Assembly: GCA_007844125.1 (NCBI GenBank)
Contig: CM017557.1
Location: forward strand, 57,612,857 to 57,676,856
Direction of reading: 5' to 3'
Length of the DNA: 64,000 bases
Source: Sinonovacula constricta
Lineage: Eukaryota; Mollusca; Bivalvia; Cardiida; Solecurtidae
Under the pieces are notes generated by a model. That model ran no database searches and was not told the origin of the DNA. It was given only the letters and a program-made list of their open reading frames with translations. Of the stretch, positions 45,335-56,958 are shown in pieces (within the stretch, counting starts at the first letter, position 1; every line of letters begins with the position of its first letter). The translations under genes were made by a program, and so were the position numbers.

Positions 45335-45490
45335 TCATCTGTCTGACACAATAATGGTCATATTTAGTTGAGAAAAAAACCCAAACATATGTCTAGGTAG
45401 AACCGCTGGCACATAGCAGACACACCGCAGGATAGCTGGATGACCTCCTCACATAAAATTTATTGCCCCAACCGAGACTCGAACACAGAA
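45335..45490 (-). repeat. SINE-A copy, head truncated
   Basis: TATGTCTAGGTAGAACCGCTGG, GATAGCTGGATGACC and GAGACTCGAACAC in family order. An extra 'acatagcagacacaccgc' duplication sits inside. The sequence stops after box B. Confidence 0.8.
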
Positions 45491-45499
45491 TAAAGTAAG

Positions 45500-46728
45500 G
45501 GATATTAAACATATAGAAGGATAAGGGTTAACGTCTATCTGGCACATAAAACCGAAGCTCTCTCAGAATTTTCAAACAATTAGAGACATTAATTGGTTCA
45601 GAAGGTCAGCATGTTTCTGGTATCTGCTGCCAAACACATGCACAAGGAGCCAAATCTGAGACATGTTTAAAGAATGGGGCCATTAACTTTATTTTCCTCT
45701 TCTTTTCATTGAATTTTCAAAATCTTTTATGTTGTTATTCATTATGTTTTTGGTCCAGCTGTAAGGTAAAAATAAAAAGTAATTTGAGCATGTTCTTAAT
45801 ATTGGTAATCCTTCTTTTTTTTTAAATCTTTCAATTTGAACGTGTTCTTAATATTTGTAATCCTTCTTTTTTTTAAATCTTTTTGTTTATAATTTTTTAA
45901 TCTTGATTTTTTCTAAAATATTTTAAATCATGATTTTTTTTTCAATATAATCTGAAAGTCAATGCTTTTTTAATCATTTTTTATCATCGTGTTAAATGAT
46001 GAGGAGTTACTTATTTTGCTTTTTACATTTTTATTTACTTTTCTTTAAAACTCATTCTACAAAATGTGTGTTTGTTTTTCTTCTGCACAAAAAACAACTT
46101 GTTTTAATAGTATTTGTGGGAAGTTTTGTAGAGTGTTGTTTTTCTTAAATTCTCTGAAAACAAACTTAAAGTCTCACTCAGTCTATAGCATAAGGCTAAA
46201 GAATTAAAACGTGTTATGCAGAGTGGTATGCAATTATAAAAGATATAATTCCAGAACTTTTTATGCTTTATCTGTAACAATGATCTGGTGAAATTTAATT
46301 CATTTAAGAAACATTTTCAAGATACTGTATATACAAAGTAAATATGATTTTGAGTATAAGTTGAAAATGTAGATTTAAATACAATACATATATATGTATA
46401 TATAAGGAAATCACATTAAAAGCTTTTTTGTGAATGTTTGAAAAAAAGGAGAAACATTTCCTTTTGTTTAATTCAGACCAGAAAAGTGACAAAGAAGAAT
46501 GTAAACAGGTTCAGCCATAAACTTCTAACCCTTGACCTAGGCAAGTGTTAGCCATTATACAGACAACTGTTTTGAACCAGATCCTAATTGGAGGGAATTT
46601 AGCGCTGTTCGTCTGCATCAAGATATATCATTAGAATGTATGGTTTGCATTAAGAAATGCTCTCTACATTTAAGCTCTGTCCTAAATTCAATTTATTTTC
46701 TTTTTACAATGCAACAACACTTGTCATA
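45500..46728. other. Non-coding; contains a 52-bp tandem duplication
   Basis: AATTTGAGCATGTTCTTAAT at 45781 recurs as AATTTGAACGTGTTCTTAAT at 45833, each followed by a poly-T tract and AAATCTTT. Otherwise AT-rich. Confidence 0.55.
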
Positions 46729-46729
46729 A

Positions 46730-46920
46730 GGAAAATATCCAGCTAATTATTGGTGGAAAAAGACCCCAGACCAATGTCTGGGTAGAACCACTGGTGCACA
46801 GCAGAAAAGCTGGAACTCCTCTCCACATGAAAGTTTTTGCCCTGACCAGAAGCCAAACCCTCTCGATGAAGGGGCTGAGGAGTTACAATTTGCGACTTTA
46901 ACTGCCCTGTCATGGGTGCA
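46730..46920 (-). repeat. SINE-A copy, subfamily with CCCTGACC
   Basis: TGTCTGGGTAGAACCACTGG and GCCCTGACCAG, ending GTCATGGGTGC. The region GGGGCTGAGGAGTTACAA corresponds to the unit amplified at 35695-36062. Confidence 0.88.
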
Positions 46921-46977
46921 AAAAAAAATCAAATTTAAAATTAAGGTTAATTTGTAATCCTTGTTAGTTTTAATTTG

Positions 46978-47145
46978 TTTTGTCACATCGCACCATCATA
47001 GTAATCTGAGTAGAACCACCAGCACAATGCAGGTTAGCTGAAAAACCTCCCACAGCTCTCACCCTGATCAGGATTTGAACCCGCGGGGTGAGGGGCTAAA
47101 GAGTTACAAGATGGCGACTCTAACTGCTTGGCCATCCCATTGTAA
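46978..47145 (-). repeat. SINE-A copy, internally shortened
   Basis: Lacks the stretch between ATAGTAATC and GAGTAGAACC. Has GATTTGAACCCGCGGGGTGAG (box B complement) and ends TTGGCCATCCC. Confidence 0.87.
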
Positions 47146-47149
47146 TCCT

Positions 47150-47478
47150 TGTTCAACAGTTTACCTATTTACAAAGACATGGTCAGTTTGTGCATAGAAG
47201 GTTGAAAATAAAGTGATTTTCATAATCACAACTAAAGTAATTTGGTAAAACTTTATCTACATTGGGTATTTTTTTTAAATTATAGATCTTAAGCTTTCTT
47301 TTGGTTGTTTAAAGCGAGATAGTTTTGATCAAACTCTGGTTTATTTAAACAAGAAACCAGTAGGATGTTAGACACAGGCATATAAACTTAACAAAACCAG
47401 TGTTTGATTCTTCAGCAAAGCATAGAAAACAAGAGAAATAAACTATGGAAGATAACTAAAAAATGTACATAAGAAGAG
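47150..47478. other. Non-coding, nothing recognised
   Basis: No feature supported. Confidence 0.5.
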
Positions 47479-47479
47479 T

Positions 47480-47720
47480 TATGGTTCTTGTGCACTGCAT
47501 TTTTACTTATGACCATCTACCTTTATACCAAGTTTGAAGTAAATAAATCAAGTAGTTTTCTGTTATTTTCTGCACATGAAAAAAAAAACTTGGGAAGAGA
47601 TTGAAAAGATTATCATCAGTAAAGTATTGTTTTTGTGTACTGCACTTGTAGGTATCAAGCTATGTCCAGCCACCAAGTCTGAAGTCAAGATAGATGTGCA
47701 ACATTTCTTTTTAGATATGC
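47480..47720 (+). repeat. Dispersed repeat with TTCTTGTGCACTGCA, two copies
   Basis: TTATGGTTCTTGTGCACTGCA...AAGTTTGAAGTAAATA at 47480-47548 and a relative (TTTTTGTGTACTGCACTTG...AAGTCTGAAGTCAAGA) at about 47629-47690. A piece is also at 838-880. This kind of repeat is common in bivalve genomes (general knowledge). Confidence 0.55.
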
Positions 47721-47724
47721 TTCT

Positions 47725-48060
47725 TACAAAATTATGATGAACAAACAGATGTTTTAAAAATACGATGGCTGTATGCCACATTCCCTTTAGGAGAGCAAAA
47801 AAACCAACCTCACAGTATTTTAGGTTAACCTCATAGCACTTACTTTGTAGATCCAGTAGCATACCACAAGCTATACAAGAAAACCATTGATGCAAAGCAC
47901 CAAAGGCGAAGCAAACGATTAAAACAAATTGAATATAAATTGTGCAAACATTCTAAAACTTCATTAAAGGTAGATCCAGCAGTTATCTTTATTTATATAC
48001 ATTAAATAAAATAAAATGAAAAAAATAGAACTCCACATACCAAATTATGACCTGTATTTT
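47725..48060. other. Non-coding with a short dispersed repeat
   Basis: 47875-47925 (CATTGATGCAAAGCACCAAAGG) matches 27240-27285. Confidence 0.5.
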
Positions 48061-48092
48061 CTCCATGTGCAAATTTCAGGGAGCATTCTTTA

Positions 48093-48462
48093 CAGGCGCG
48101 TGTCTGCCATTACGCACTTTACGCAAGTGCGTAACATCTGTTCGAAAAATCGAAAATCTAGAAGTACCAAAAACACTAAGAAAGTCGATGCCTAACCAGG
48201 GTTAGGTATGACATATTTTATTTCCATAGTTTCTATGTTATAAAATCTTATTTCCACACCAATCAAGTTGAAAAGGTTTAAAATGGTTAAACTTATACAC
48301 GTCAGGATTTTAGTTGTTCATATTTTGCGTTAAGTTTCTCGCATGTCCGCATTTTGCCTGTTATTCATTAGAAAAGAACCGAATGTATTCAAAAGTATTA
48401 CTACAAAGGTTATTGCCCTTGCAATTGTGCGTAACTTCAAAAACAGCCCAGACACGCGCCTG
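48093..48462. mobile_element. hAT-like MITE, 370 bp, intact ends and 8-bp duplication
   Basis: CAGGCGCGTGTCTG at 48093-48106 is perfectly inverted at 48449-48462. ATTCTTTA flanks at 48085-48092 and 48463-48470. A second inverted phrase, GTTACGCACNA or related, lies just inside both ends (48108-48135 and 48428-48440). Eight-bp duplications and CAG ends are hAT traits. No transposase is encoded. It inserted in the repeat also present at 10-53, which shows the uninterrupted site. Confidence 0.95.
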
Positions 48463-48474
48463 ATTCTTTATATT

Positions 48475-49619
48475 GTGCATTGTGCTCCAACACATCACCA
48501 ATATTACATGTTTTCTTATTTTTTAGGCACACCGTGTATTGAACACAGTGAAGTTATATCCCGAAGCTATAAGTCAGTGGTAAGTCTGACTATTCAGTAA
48601 TGAGCAGCTTTTGCTTAAACAAGATAAGTGACAGTCCACACTATGAAAATGTGCTTAATAGACATTATTAATTTAGCATGATACCACATTCAATTCTTAA
48701 AATAGATGCTTACTCGTTCTGTAATTTGCTTGACAAAAAAACAGGAAAACATTATGTGAAAAAAGAATACATTTGTATGAAATGTGTGCATATCTAAAAG
48801 AAAGTACTTATACATTTTATCGCTGTAAATTGACCCTTCATGTTTTTACTAAAACACTGAAAATCAGTTCTGTTTAATTATTTTTATCCTTCAGGGAACA
48901 GTGGTGGGATAGTTTGTAAGGTGAAAATTGCATTGTTTAATAATCTTTAGGGAATAATTTGGACATTTCCAATGTTTTCCTTTTTAATGTGTTATGTCCT
49001 AATATTTAAAATATAATTGTTTTAACAGAACTATATTAAAAATAAAAACACATTCAAAACATTATTTGTTTACTGCATTTGAGAGGATTTTAGGCATTTG
49101 AAAGGGAGCATTTTTATTCTCTGAAGGAATGGTGTGGAATTTTAGCCTCAAATTGGCCGACAAAACAACATCAACAGATCACTGCATTATTTTTTAATTT
49201 TTTGTTCATGAGCATAATTATACACTTTGTTTTAGCAGTAAATATTCCTGGACAAAAGATAAAAGGGTTAGGTATTTAAAAAAAATGCTTTGATGTTTTT
49301 AACTTACTGCATGAGATAAACCAGAAAAAAGATAAATGTTTTAATGAACAACATACAACAACATCTTTTTCCAACATCAAAGAAAAGATGTTTCTGCTTC
49401 ATAATTAAAGTCTATTTTCTCTACTTTAAAAGAGAAAAGGCTACTTCTTAAAACACTACGCCAAGAATGTTAACAGCTGTTATGAATCATATTTATAGCC
49501 TTCAAAGATTTATTTTTTGCATACTTGAAAAAATTCAACAACAATATCAAAAAGTATTACTAAAAAAAATTACACACAAATTACATCATTCATATTACAC
49601 AAAAAAGTTGGGGTTTTTT

Positions 49620-49620
<1 letters not shown>
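48475..49620. other. Non-coding, nothing recognised
   Basis: AT-rich, no feature supported. Confidence 0.5.

Positions 49621-49624
<4 letters not shown>

Positions 49625-49698
<74 letters not shown>
49625..49698. repeat. (AT)n microsatellite, about 37 units
   Basis: Uninterrupted AT dinucleotides. Confidence 0.99.
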
Positions 49699-49699
<1 letters not shown>

Positions 49700-49701
<2 letters not shown>

Positions 49702-51185
49702 AAAATGTGATTGAGTAAAATGTAACAAGTGTGAACCATATATTGACTGTGATGTGCTGATTCTATATCAGTTTTAAAGGTCTGAACTTTTTATCAATAG
49801 TCTAGAGTTTGAAAACATAAAAAAATAAAAACTGCAATAAAAATCCAACCCTACTTATTGCAATCACCTAATTCCCCTATTTGCACCATATAAAGGATGA
49901 AAACCTGTTAAATCATTAAGTAACTTTTGTGTAGCTCCTGGTATGAAACAAGTTTCGTACCTTTATACTTCAAATCAGAACTTTTCAGGTTTTCAGGATG
50001 ATCACATTCCGGAAGTAGCCAGTGGAAGGAAATGTCCCAAAGCGCAACTTTTTGTTTGTCGATTAATACTTTACTTTTCATGAGTTGTTATATATATATA
50101 AGAGTTACTGCATTTAATTGACTGATAAAACATAAGTCTTTGCTGTTTGGATGATATACTAACAGCTAAATCAAAGACATTTATATTTGTTTAGTCACAG
50201 GACTTACTGACATGAATCCGACAGACAATATAATTCGTGACTAAACCAGCCTTGGTTTTCATATTGCTTTACCGGTATATCAATTTGATTTATTCCACTT
50301 GAACCATTTTTCTGTTGCCATTTCTCTAAATGGCTTAAATGCAAGATTAATTTTCTCCATATCATAATTATCATTATTAGTTTGCTTAAAGTCACAGTAA
50401 TAAAAATTATGTCAGGCATAAAAACAAATTATTTATTTCTAGTAGAAATAATTAGCGTCAAGCATATTTTACATAAATGGTCATAGCCTGGAAATTGGCG
50501 CTTGTGTTTGCGTAGTTTCTCTATTGGAAATAAAAAAGTATGCCAAGATTCAATTCTGGTTTTAATGTTAAATGTCTGTAACATAACATTTTACTTAAAG
50601 TCTAGTTATATCATGCTGTCAAAATCTCCCCAGAAGCCACCAAGCACAATCTAGATCACATTAATCTCGTTTTATTGCTTTATACCGATTGGATTTAATC
50701 CACTTGAACCATTTGTCTGTTGTGATTTCTGAAAATATCCAATTTTTATTTTTCTTTAAATCACAATATTTTGCTTAAAGACATGGTGATAAAAATACAT
50801 CCACATAAAATGAGTGATTTATTTCTTGTAAAATTTTAGGTAAACCGTATGAAAAGGTCATAACTAGAAAATAGGTGCTTGTGTTTGATTGGTTTCTCTT
50901 TTTTTAAATAAAGTATATCTTTGCATGATAAAACACAATTTTTGTTTTGATAAGTAAGGGTCCCCGCCCTCCCCCTATTAAAACACAATATTGTTTCCCT
51001 CATACAAACAAACCAATACTCTAAAACATGCCTCATAGTCTGGCATAACATTTAAAAAAAAAAAAATCCACTTATGATATTCAAGGGAGACAAATGATAA
51101 AATTTATAAAATCTGCATTAGCTTCAATTACTTCCCCTTAAAACAATAGCAACAACAAAATGCAAATGATGAACATGTGCAATTA
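49700..51185. other. Non-coding, nothing firm
   Basis: Two related segments, about 50265-50400 and 50680-50800, share ATTTGATTTATTCCACTTGAACC-like and TTTGCTTAAAG phrases. They are then followed by TTTATTTCT, a GGTCATA phrase, AAAATAGGTGCTTGTGTTTG-like text (50475 and 50860). An old duplication of about 400 bp is likely. Confidence 0.45.
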
Positions 51186-51186
51186 T

Positions 51187-51382
51187 GTTTGGTTTATTAT
51201 CCAGCCAAAAAATCTTTCATTTATCTGGACACAGTGTTCACTTTAAGCAGAACGGCGTTGCCTTTACTGAGTATAGCATGCTATGAATACCTGACATCAT
51301 ATCACAGTACATCCTGACCCATTCAACCAGATGTGGAACCTTCTTTATTGCTTGAGTGACATGCTTCGTTAGCAAATAATTT
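51187..51382 (-). repeat. SINE-B copy, head missing
   Basis: TTTATCTGGACACAGTGTTCAC, GAGTATAGCATGC and ATCCTGACC in order; stops in the GTTAGCAAA region before the tRNA-like head. Confidence 0.82.
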
Positions 51383-51474
51383 TACAATTGAACATAAAAT
51401 ATATCCAAATTAATGTTATTATGTCCAGTGATTATCTTTACACTGTGTACAAAATCAATTGGAACGTTTGTTTT

Positions 51475-51645
51475 GTTTTTTGTTACATCCCACCAATACA
51501 ATAATGGTCATATTGGCGATGTCCAGGTTAGCTGGAAAACCTCCCCACATGAAAGTTCTCTCCCCGACCTGGACTCAAATCTAGCGGTGAGGGGCTGAGG
51601 AGTTACAAGTCAGAGACTCTAACTGCTTGGCCACAAGCACCCCCT
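51475..51645 (-). repeat. SINE-A copy, internally shortened
   Basis: GATGTCCAGGTTAGCTGG is joined across the missing 'gtagaacc' block. Box B region GGACTCAAATCTAGCGGTGAG, head TTGGCCACAAGCACCCCC. Confidence 0.87.
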
Positions 51646-51649
51646 TTTA

Positions 51650-52090
51650 GAATGTATACAACTCATTTATACAGTGATTAAGAGATACAGGACAGATAAT
51701 ATACAAAAGGATTGTTTCGGAAATAAGACAGTAGTTCAAACTGTATTCTTTCTGGCCCATGTTAAATTAACTTTAATGAATTCTTTTGAAGTGTGCATTA
51801 AACATAAACAATATTTCAGTTATAACTGAAAATAGCATCAATAATTTCCCTATCTGGTCAATTTTCAATTTAACTTTTCTTCCTTCCTATTCACAAGGTA
51901 ATATAACATTCACGATGGGCACAAAACTAATGAAAAATTAAAATCTCCAGTCCTTAATAATAGTGGTGCAAACTTAATTTGACTGTTTTAATAATAAATG
52001 GACAACATTGACAATTTCAGTAGGAATATTTATATTTATAAGTCACAACATACATATACATCTGTAAGCATCAAGTGACTACTATTTATT
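51650..52090. other. Non-coding, nothing recognised
   Basis: No feature supported. Confidence 0.5.
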
Positions 52091-52094
52091 GTGG

Positions 52095-52257
52095 TTAAAG
52101 ATATCATCATCATCTTAAAACCCATCATTATTACCATCATCATCATAAAATTTATCATCATCAACATCATAAAAATTCATCACAACCAACACCACAACCA
52201 CCACCGCCATCACCACTACCACCATCACCATCATCATCATCATCATCATCATCACTC
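52095..52257. repeat. CAT/CAC-rich microsatellite
   Basis: ATCATCATC runs with CACAACCACC interruptions. Translates to a histidine-rich frame with no support as a gene. Confidence 0.92.
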
Positions 52258-52331
52258 CCATTTGTTATCAGTATATTGACTTTAGCTGAAGCACTTCTTA
52301 AAGTTGAAAAGCTTCTTCTACATAGGTAAAG

Positions 52332-53012
52332 AGAGGGTAATGGTTATATATAATACATTCAATTTAGACTCCTAGCTTTTATCATCCATTAAAGGACGGT
52401 AATGGTTATACATAATATATTCAATTTTGACTCCTAGCTACTATCATCCATTAAAGGACGGTAATGGTTATACATAATATATTCAATTTTGACTCCTAGC
52501 TACTATCATCCATTAAAGGACGGTAATGGTTATACATAATATATTCAATTTTGACTCCTAGCTACTATCATCCATTAAAGGACGGTAATGGTTATACATA
52601 ATATATTCAATTTTGACTCCTAGCTACTATCATCCATTAAAGGACGGTAATGGTTATACATAATATATTCAATTTTGACTCCTTGCTACTATAGTCCATT
52701 AAAGGACGGTAATGGTTATACATAATATATTCAATTTTGACTCCTTGCTACTATAGTCCATTAAAGGACGGTAATGGTTATACATAATATATTCAATTTT
52801 GACTCCTAGCTACTATCATCCATTAAAGGACGGTAATGGTTATACATAATATATTCAATTTTGACTCCTTGCTTCTATCACTCATTAAAGGATGGTAATG
52901 GTTATACATAATATATTCAATTTTGACTCCTTGCTACTATCATCCATTAAAGGATGGTAATGGTTATACATAATATATTCAATTTTGACTCCTTGCTTTT
53001 ATTGTCCATTAA
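52332..53012. repeat. 62-bp minisatellite, 11 units
   Basis: GGACGGTAATGG or a variant starts at 52332, 52394, 52456, 52518, 52580, 52642, 52704, 52766, 52828, 52890 and 52952. The unit includes TATACATAATATATTC, AATTTTGACTCC and CCATTAAAG. Units 2-6 are almost identical. Two consecutive units share CTTGCTACTATAGTCC, showing block duplication. The edges are the most diverged. Confidence 0.97.
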
Positions 53013-53014
53013 GA

Positions 53015-53418
53015 ACAATAATCTAAATACATGCTAACATTACAATAAGAGCATGTCCCCTATCTCTTAGTTGTCAGTGCTAGATGATATGTAGATAACA
53101 CCAATTGAAATATACATTCTCGATTAAAACTTCCTTCTCCTAGTCACTAGTGCATGAAATTGTTTAATAATCTACTATGCTTATCTAACTATTATATAGT
53201 TGACACAAAATTACAATGTTTTGCAGACTGAATGACTGTCAGTTTATTTTTCTCTGTCATTTGTTTCATTTACCAAACTCTCAAACTCATTTTCTCATTT
53301 AAAATATGTTCAGTTGCTGTATTTTAAAAAGATTTTTTGCTTACTTCTGTTCATGCCATATCACGATTACATAAAATGATACCATACCATGTTAGATCAT
53401 TGATTATGTTTGTTTAAT
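53015..53418. other. Non-coding, nothing recognised
   Basis: No feature supported. Confidence 0.5.
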
Positions 53419-53420
53419 AT

Positions 53421-53648
53421 GTTTTTGAGATACATCATGTGACTAATTATGATCGTTATAGCAATGTCCAGCAGTTTTGGTGGTGGAAGACCCCAGACAT
53501 ATGTCTGGGTAGAACCACTGGCACACCACAGCTCAGCAGGAAGACCTTCCCGACCTTCGCCTTGAACGGTACTCAAAACCAAGCGGTGGGAGGCTAAGCA
53601 GTCAGGAGTAACAAATCAATGACTCTATCACTACGCCACAGGTGTCCC
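53421..53648 (-). repeat. SINE-A copy
   Basis: TTTTTGAGATACATCATGTGAC to CACTACGCCACAGGTGTCCC, complete in order, with a short deletion after CTTCCCGACC. Confidence 0.92.
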
Positions 53649-53649
53649 T

Positions 53650-55822
53650 ATATTAATTATTAATTTTTAGGCAAGACGTGCTTGACATGCATTAACGTTA
53701 GATAGATTTTAAGACAAATTGTTGATTGAACTGTTTTAGTTTCAGACATATATCTCAGCAACCTTTGTATGGTCTGTTTAGTGACATCCTTTATTTACTT
53801 ACCAAGGCAAGACTCAAATGTATAAATACACCACAGAACTAGGTCTAGAAGATATCATTATATGAAGTTTTCTTGATAAAAGAAGTTTTAAAGCAGTAAC
53901 AACCTGAGCTTATAAGCTGTAAATGAAATAAAGCTGTATTGTTTTCATATTGATAAAATAAATGTTGTCAGTTTGAAACTTATTTATTTTTATTAATGTT
54001 TGAGATATATGATGTTATTGTTTACATTTCCATACTTATACTTCTTGCATAAAAAGAAAATAGTTCTACAGTTATTGCTAAATTTGTTAATAAAGTAACA
54101 CAAAAATTTCAGATCAAAACAAATTACCTTTAATTTAATCAACAAGTGGCACAAGACATGAATCTCCAAAAATAAGGTGATAAAATACTGTGTTCCACAA
54201 AGAATATTATGTAGTTAACTTTTAGAATAATTACATACATGGCTTTTTTTCAGATAAATGAAAAAAAAATAATGACTATCTTTTTTTCCACTTTTTTTGC
54301 TTAGTTGAAATCTGGTTGCATAAATGCAAAGATTTGGCTGTATTTTTTTCATATTTAATAAAAATATAAGTTATAATTGAAATGTAGCTTATATTACCAT
54401 GTGTTCTTTGACTAAATATTTATTTTTTTGTCAAAAATGTCAAACTTTGATGTTTTGACATTTTTAACAAAAAAGCACTAATGACCAAGTCTTGACAAGC
54501 AACACAAAGCAATGCACTGTTTTAAATAATATCTTTGTAGTTAATATGAAATAAGAATACCTTAATAATACAATTTTTGCAAACAGATTAGAACTAAGCA
54601 TGAAAATGTATTGGCCATTTTTTTTCCCAGTCATCTGAAAAAGTGCCAAATCTCTCTATAAATTTAAAAACATTCTTCCCATAATGACTTAACCACACAT
54701 AGCAAGTATTGCAAGTCTATCCACATTCACATGAAGGAGTTGAGAAATTAAAATAATTCTAATGTCTGTTTATTTTTTGTAATTATTTTTTCTTTCTTTT
54801 CGTTAACATGAGAAAACATTTATGCCTCGAATGTCTGCCCATAATAAATATTAGTCATCCAACTGTGAACAAGACACTAAATTGCATCAATAATTTACAT
54901 CAATACCAGGCCTTAACTCATTGATTTGTAACATCAGCCTCTTAATGCTGCAGTTCAAGACCCACATGTACCCATACTTCTCAAAGGACAGAGCCTTAAG
55001 CTTACCTAAGTTGCATCTTACTCAGACGCAGATCCATACCAATTCACACCGTTTCACGTGAAACGGTCAAAATTCCTGAAGCTAATTTTTCAAAGTCCCT
55101 AAATAATTGGTTGCAGGCCTTGATTACAGCCACTGCTAAGCATATTAGCTGGGCACATATTAAATAATTAGACGCTTAGTATCTGTAATTGGTATATATA
55201 ATGTTTCATCAAATGTGGTTGTATGTGCATATGTTTCTCGTGTATTTTGCTACAAAACAGTAGTTGTGTTCATTTTAGATTGAAACATTTTTTCGGCGTA
55301 GCTGTCTAACCTCACTTTTGACCTAATTACAAATGCTGACTCAAGGCTAGCCTAAATGAATATCAGAGCGATTCGCATTGGTAGAAATTCCTAATAGCAT
55401 CATATACCGTAGTGTTTCTAATAAACGTCCTTGGGGTGGCGATATATAGTTATTTATACAGGTATTTAAGTCGTAAACAAGTCTATATCAATGAGTGACA
55501 TTAATGAATAGTTTCCCCTGAATAACCCCTAAATGCAAGTAGGTCCTTTCATTTGTTTTACTCGGTTTTTATGCTTGTTCTTTTTGGAGTGTATGTTGAC
55601 TTCTTTGACTTTCAAGTTAACCATCACTTAATTTTTTTTAAAAGAAATTTCTTGTTTTTCCTTTTTTTTTAATCCGACGCCGTTTGTCTTTTTAAAGACA
55701 TTTCTTGTTCATACTTGAATGGGACCTTGGACTGGCTACATGATTCCTCATCTGTTACTGTGAAAGGTCTAATTTAGGGTCTGGATCTGCCTGTTACTAA
55801 TGCTTTAGTTATTAGTTTTTAC
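53650..55822. other. Non-coding; one perfect 20-bp palindrome
   Basis: AT-rich for 2.1 kb with no repeat family or exon recognised, apart from the palindrome at 55048-55067. Confidence 0.5.
55048..55067. promoter_or_regulatory. Perfect 20-bp palindrome centred on an E-box
   Basis: ACCGTTTCACGTGAAACGGT reads the same on both strands, with CACGTG at the centre. CACGTG is the core bound by Myc, MITF and USF-type bHLH factors (established), but binding here is only a possibility. Confidence 0.4.
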
Positions 55823-55824
55823 AA

Positions 55825-56493
55825 CCTATGGTCATTACTTTCCAAATGTATGGCTGGGGACACCAGTAAGATATCTGGGTAGAACCACTGATACAGCACA
55901 GGTCAGCTGGAAGACTTCTTACAGAAAAAATTCTCATTCGACTAGGGTTTAAAGGTTGTATTCGACAGTTTGTCTATATCAAATTCATGCTTCATGCTTT
56001 GGGAAATTAGTGCATGATTTCTGCATAAACTCATACTATAGTATAAGTAAAGGCAGTTTTGAAGACTCATTATATTGTTAGACAGAAAAAATCGCTATAA
56101 AAACACTCTAAAATTTCATTTTAAATCTATAATAGTGATCTCTGCTAAAAGTAGATATCGATGTCAGAGCGAATGACCCGGATAATGATATAATGTAATC
56201 TCGAAAGTGAGATATCACATGGTTTTCTTAGTTAAAAATAGCTATCTCTGCAGCATGGTTCAGATAGGAAATACCTGTTTGCAATGAGGAATGGGAATTT
56301 GTCTTTGACAGTTCACGCTTATCTAGGGCATCAATGAGCAGCATTTTGCAGGATTTTTAGGAAACAATAGCTTATTTGGTTAAATGAGAAAAATATATTG
56401 GTCCAAACTGATGGATACCACCATTAAACTCATGCAGTAAAGGGAGGAGAGGTCAATAGTTGCTATATGAACCTCTTGCCCATGGGCACCCCT
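55825..56493 (-). repeat. SINE-A copy split by a MITE-T insertion
   Basis: The SINE body (ATATCTGGGTAGAACCACTG, GGTCAGCTGGAAGAC) runs to GACTAGGGTTTAA at 55952. The head resumes at 56424 as TTAAACTCATGCAG, then GGGAGGAGAGGTCAATAGTTG and ends CTTGCCCATGGGCACCCC. Removing 55953-56423 and one TTAA restores the family's box B region, showing the order of insertion. Confidence 0.9.
55953..56423 (+). mobile_element. MITE-T copy 10, inside SINE-A
   Basis: 471 bp between TTAA at 55949-55952 and 56424-56427. Begins AGGTTGTATTCGACAG and ends GATGGATACCACCA. Interior ATCGATGTCAGAGCG and CACATGGTTTTCTTAG. Confidence 0.95.
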
Positions 56494-56499
56494 TCTATT

Positions 56500-56954
56500 T
56501 ATACATGAAAGAAAAAATATTTAAACTAATTAGTATTTTATGCCAATTAGATTCCTATAAAAAAAATGTTTTAAATTCCTTGAAATTGGTGCTCAAGGTA
56601 AGAAACTATGCTAATATTTTGTTGAACTTTAAAACGAGCAAGATTACAAAACAAATATGGTTTTGGGCCTACCCTGTGCATACCTTATGTATGTTAGCCA
56701 TTTAGTCATGGGATAGGCTTACTTAGCCAAAACCAAATGTCAACCTGGGAATATGCATTTACACACTCCCTTAAAGTAAATTAAATCTAATGCAGCACCT
56801 TGAAATGCCGAGCAGCATGCCCTTTTACAACTTAAATAATGTCTGCTGCAGACAAACATATCTTCGTTTTTATCTGTGCATACATGTGCTAATGGGTATA
56901 TTATGAGTAGACACAAACCATGTTCATTGATAAACTATTTTTAGATTTTTATGT
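56500..56954. other. Non-coding, nothing recognised
   Basis: No feature supported. Confidence 0.5.
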
Positions 56955-56958
56955 TTAA

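Noticed and set aside
46304..46492. Several AT-rich frames of about 60 codons, this one as an example
   Set aside because: Amino-acid content dominated by F, I, L, K, N and Y as expected from AT-rich DNA; same for 40220-40402, 16578-16851 and 54464-54649.
48343..48600. 85-codon plus-strand frame
   Set aside because: Begins inside the hAT-like MITE and runs out through its end and target duplication; chance reading.
52091..52279. Histidine-rich 62-codon frame
   Set aside because: Translation of a CAT microsatellite.
55048..55067. Bacterial parS centromere site
   Set aside because: No ParB gene, no bacterial context; kept only as a palindrome and E-box.
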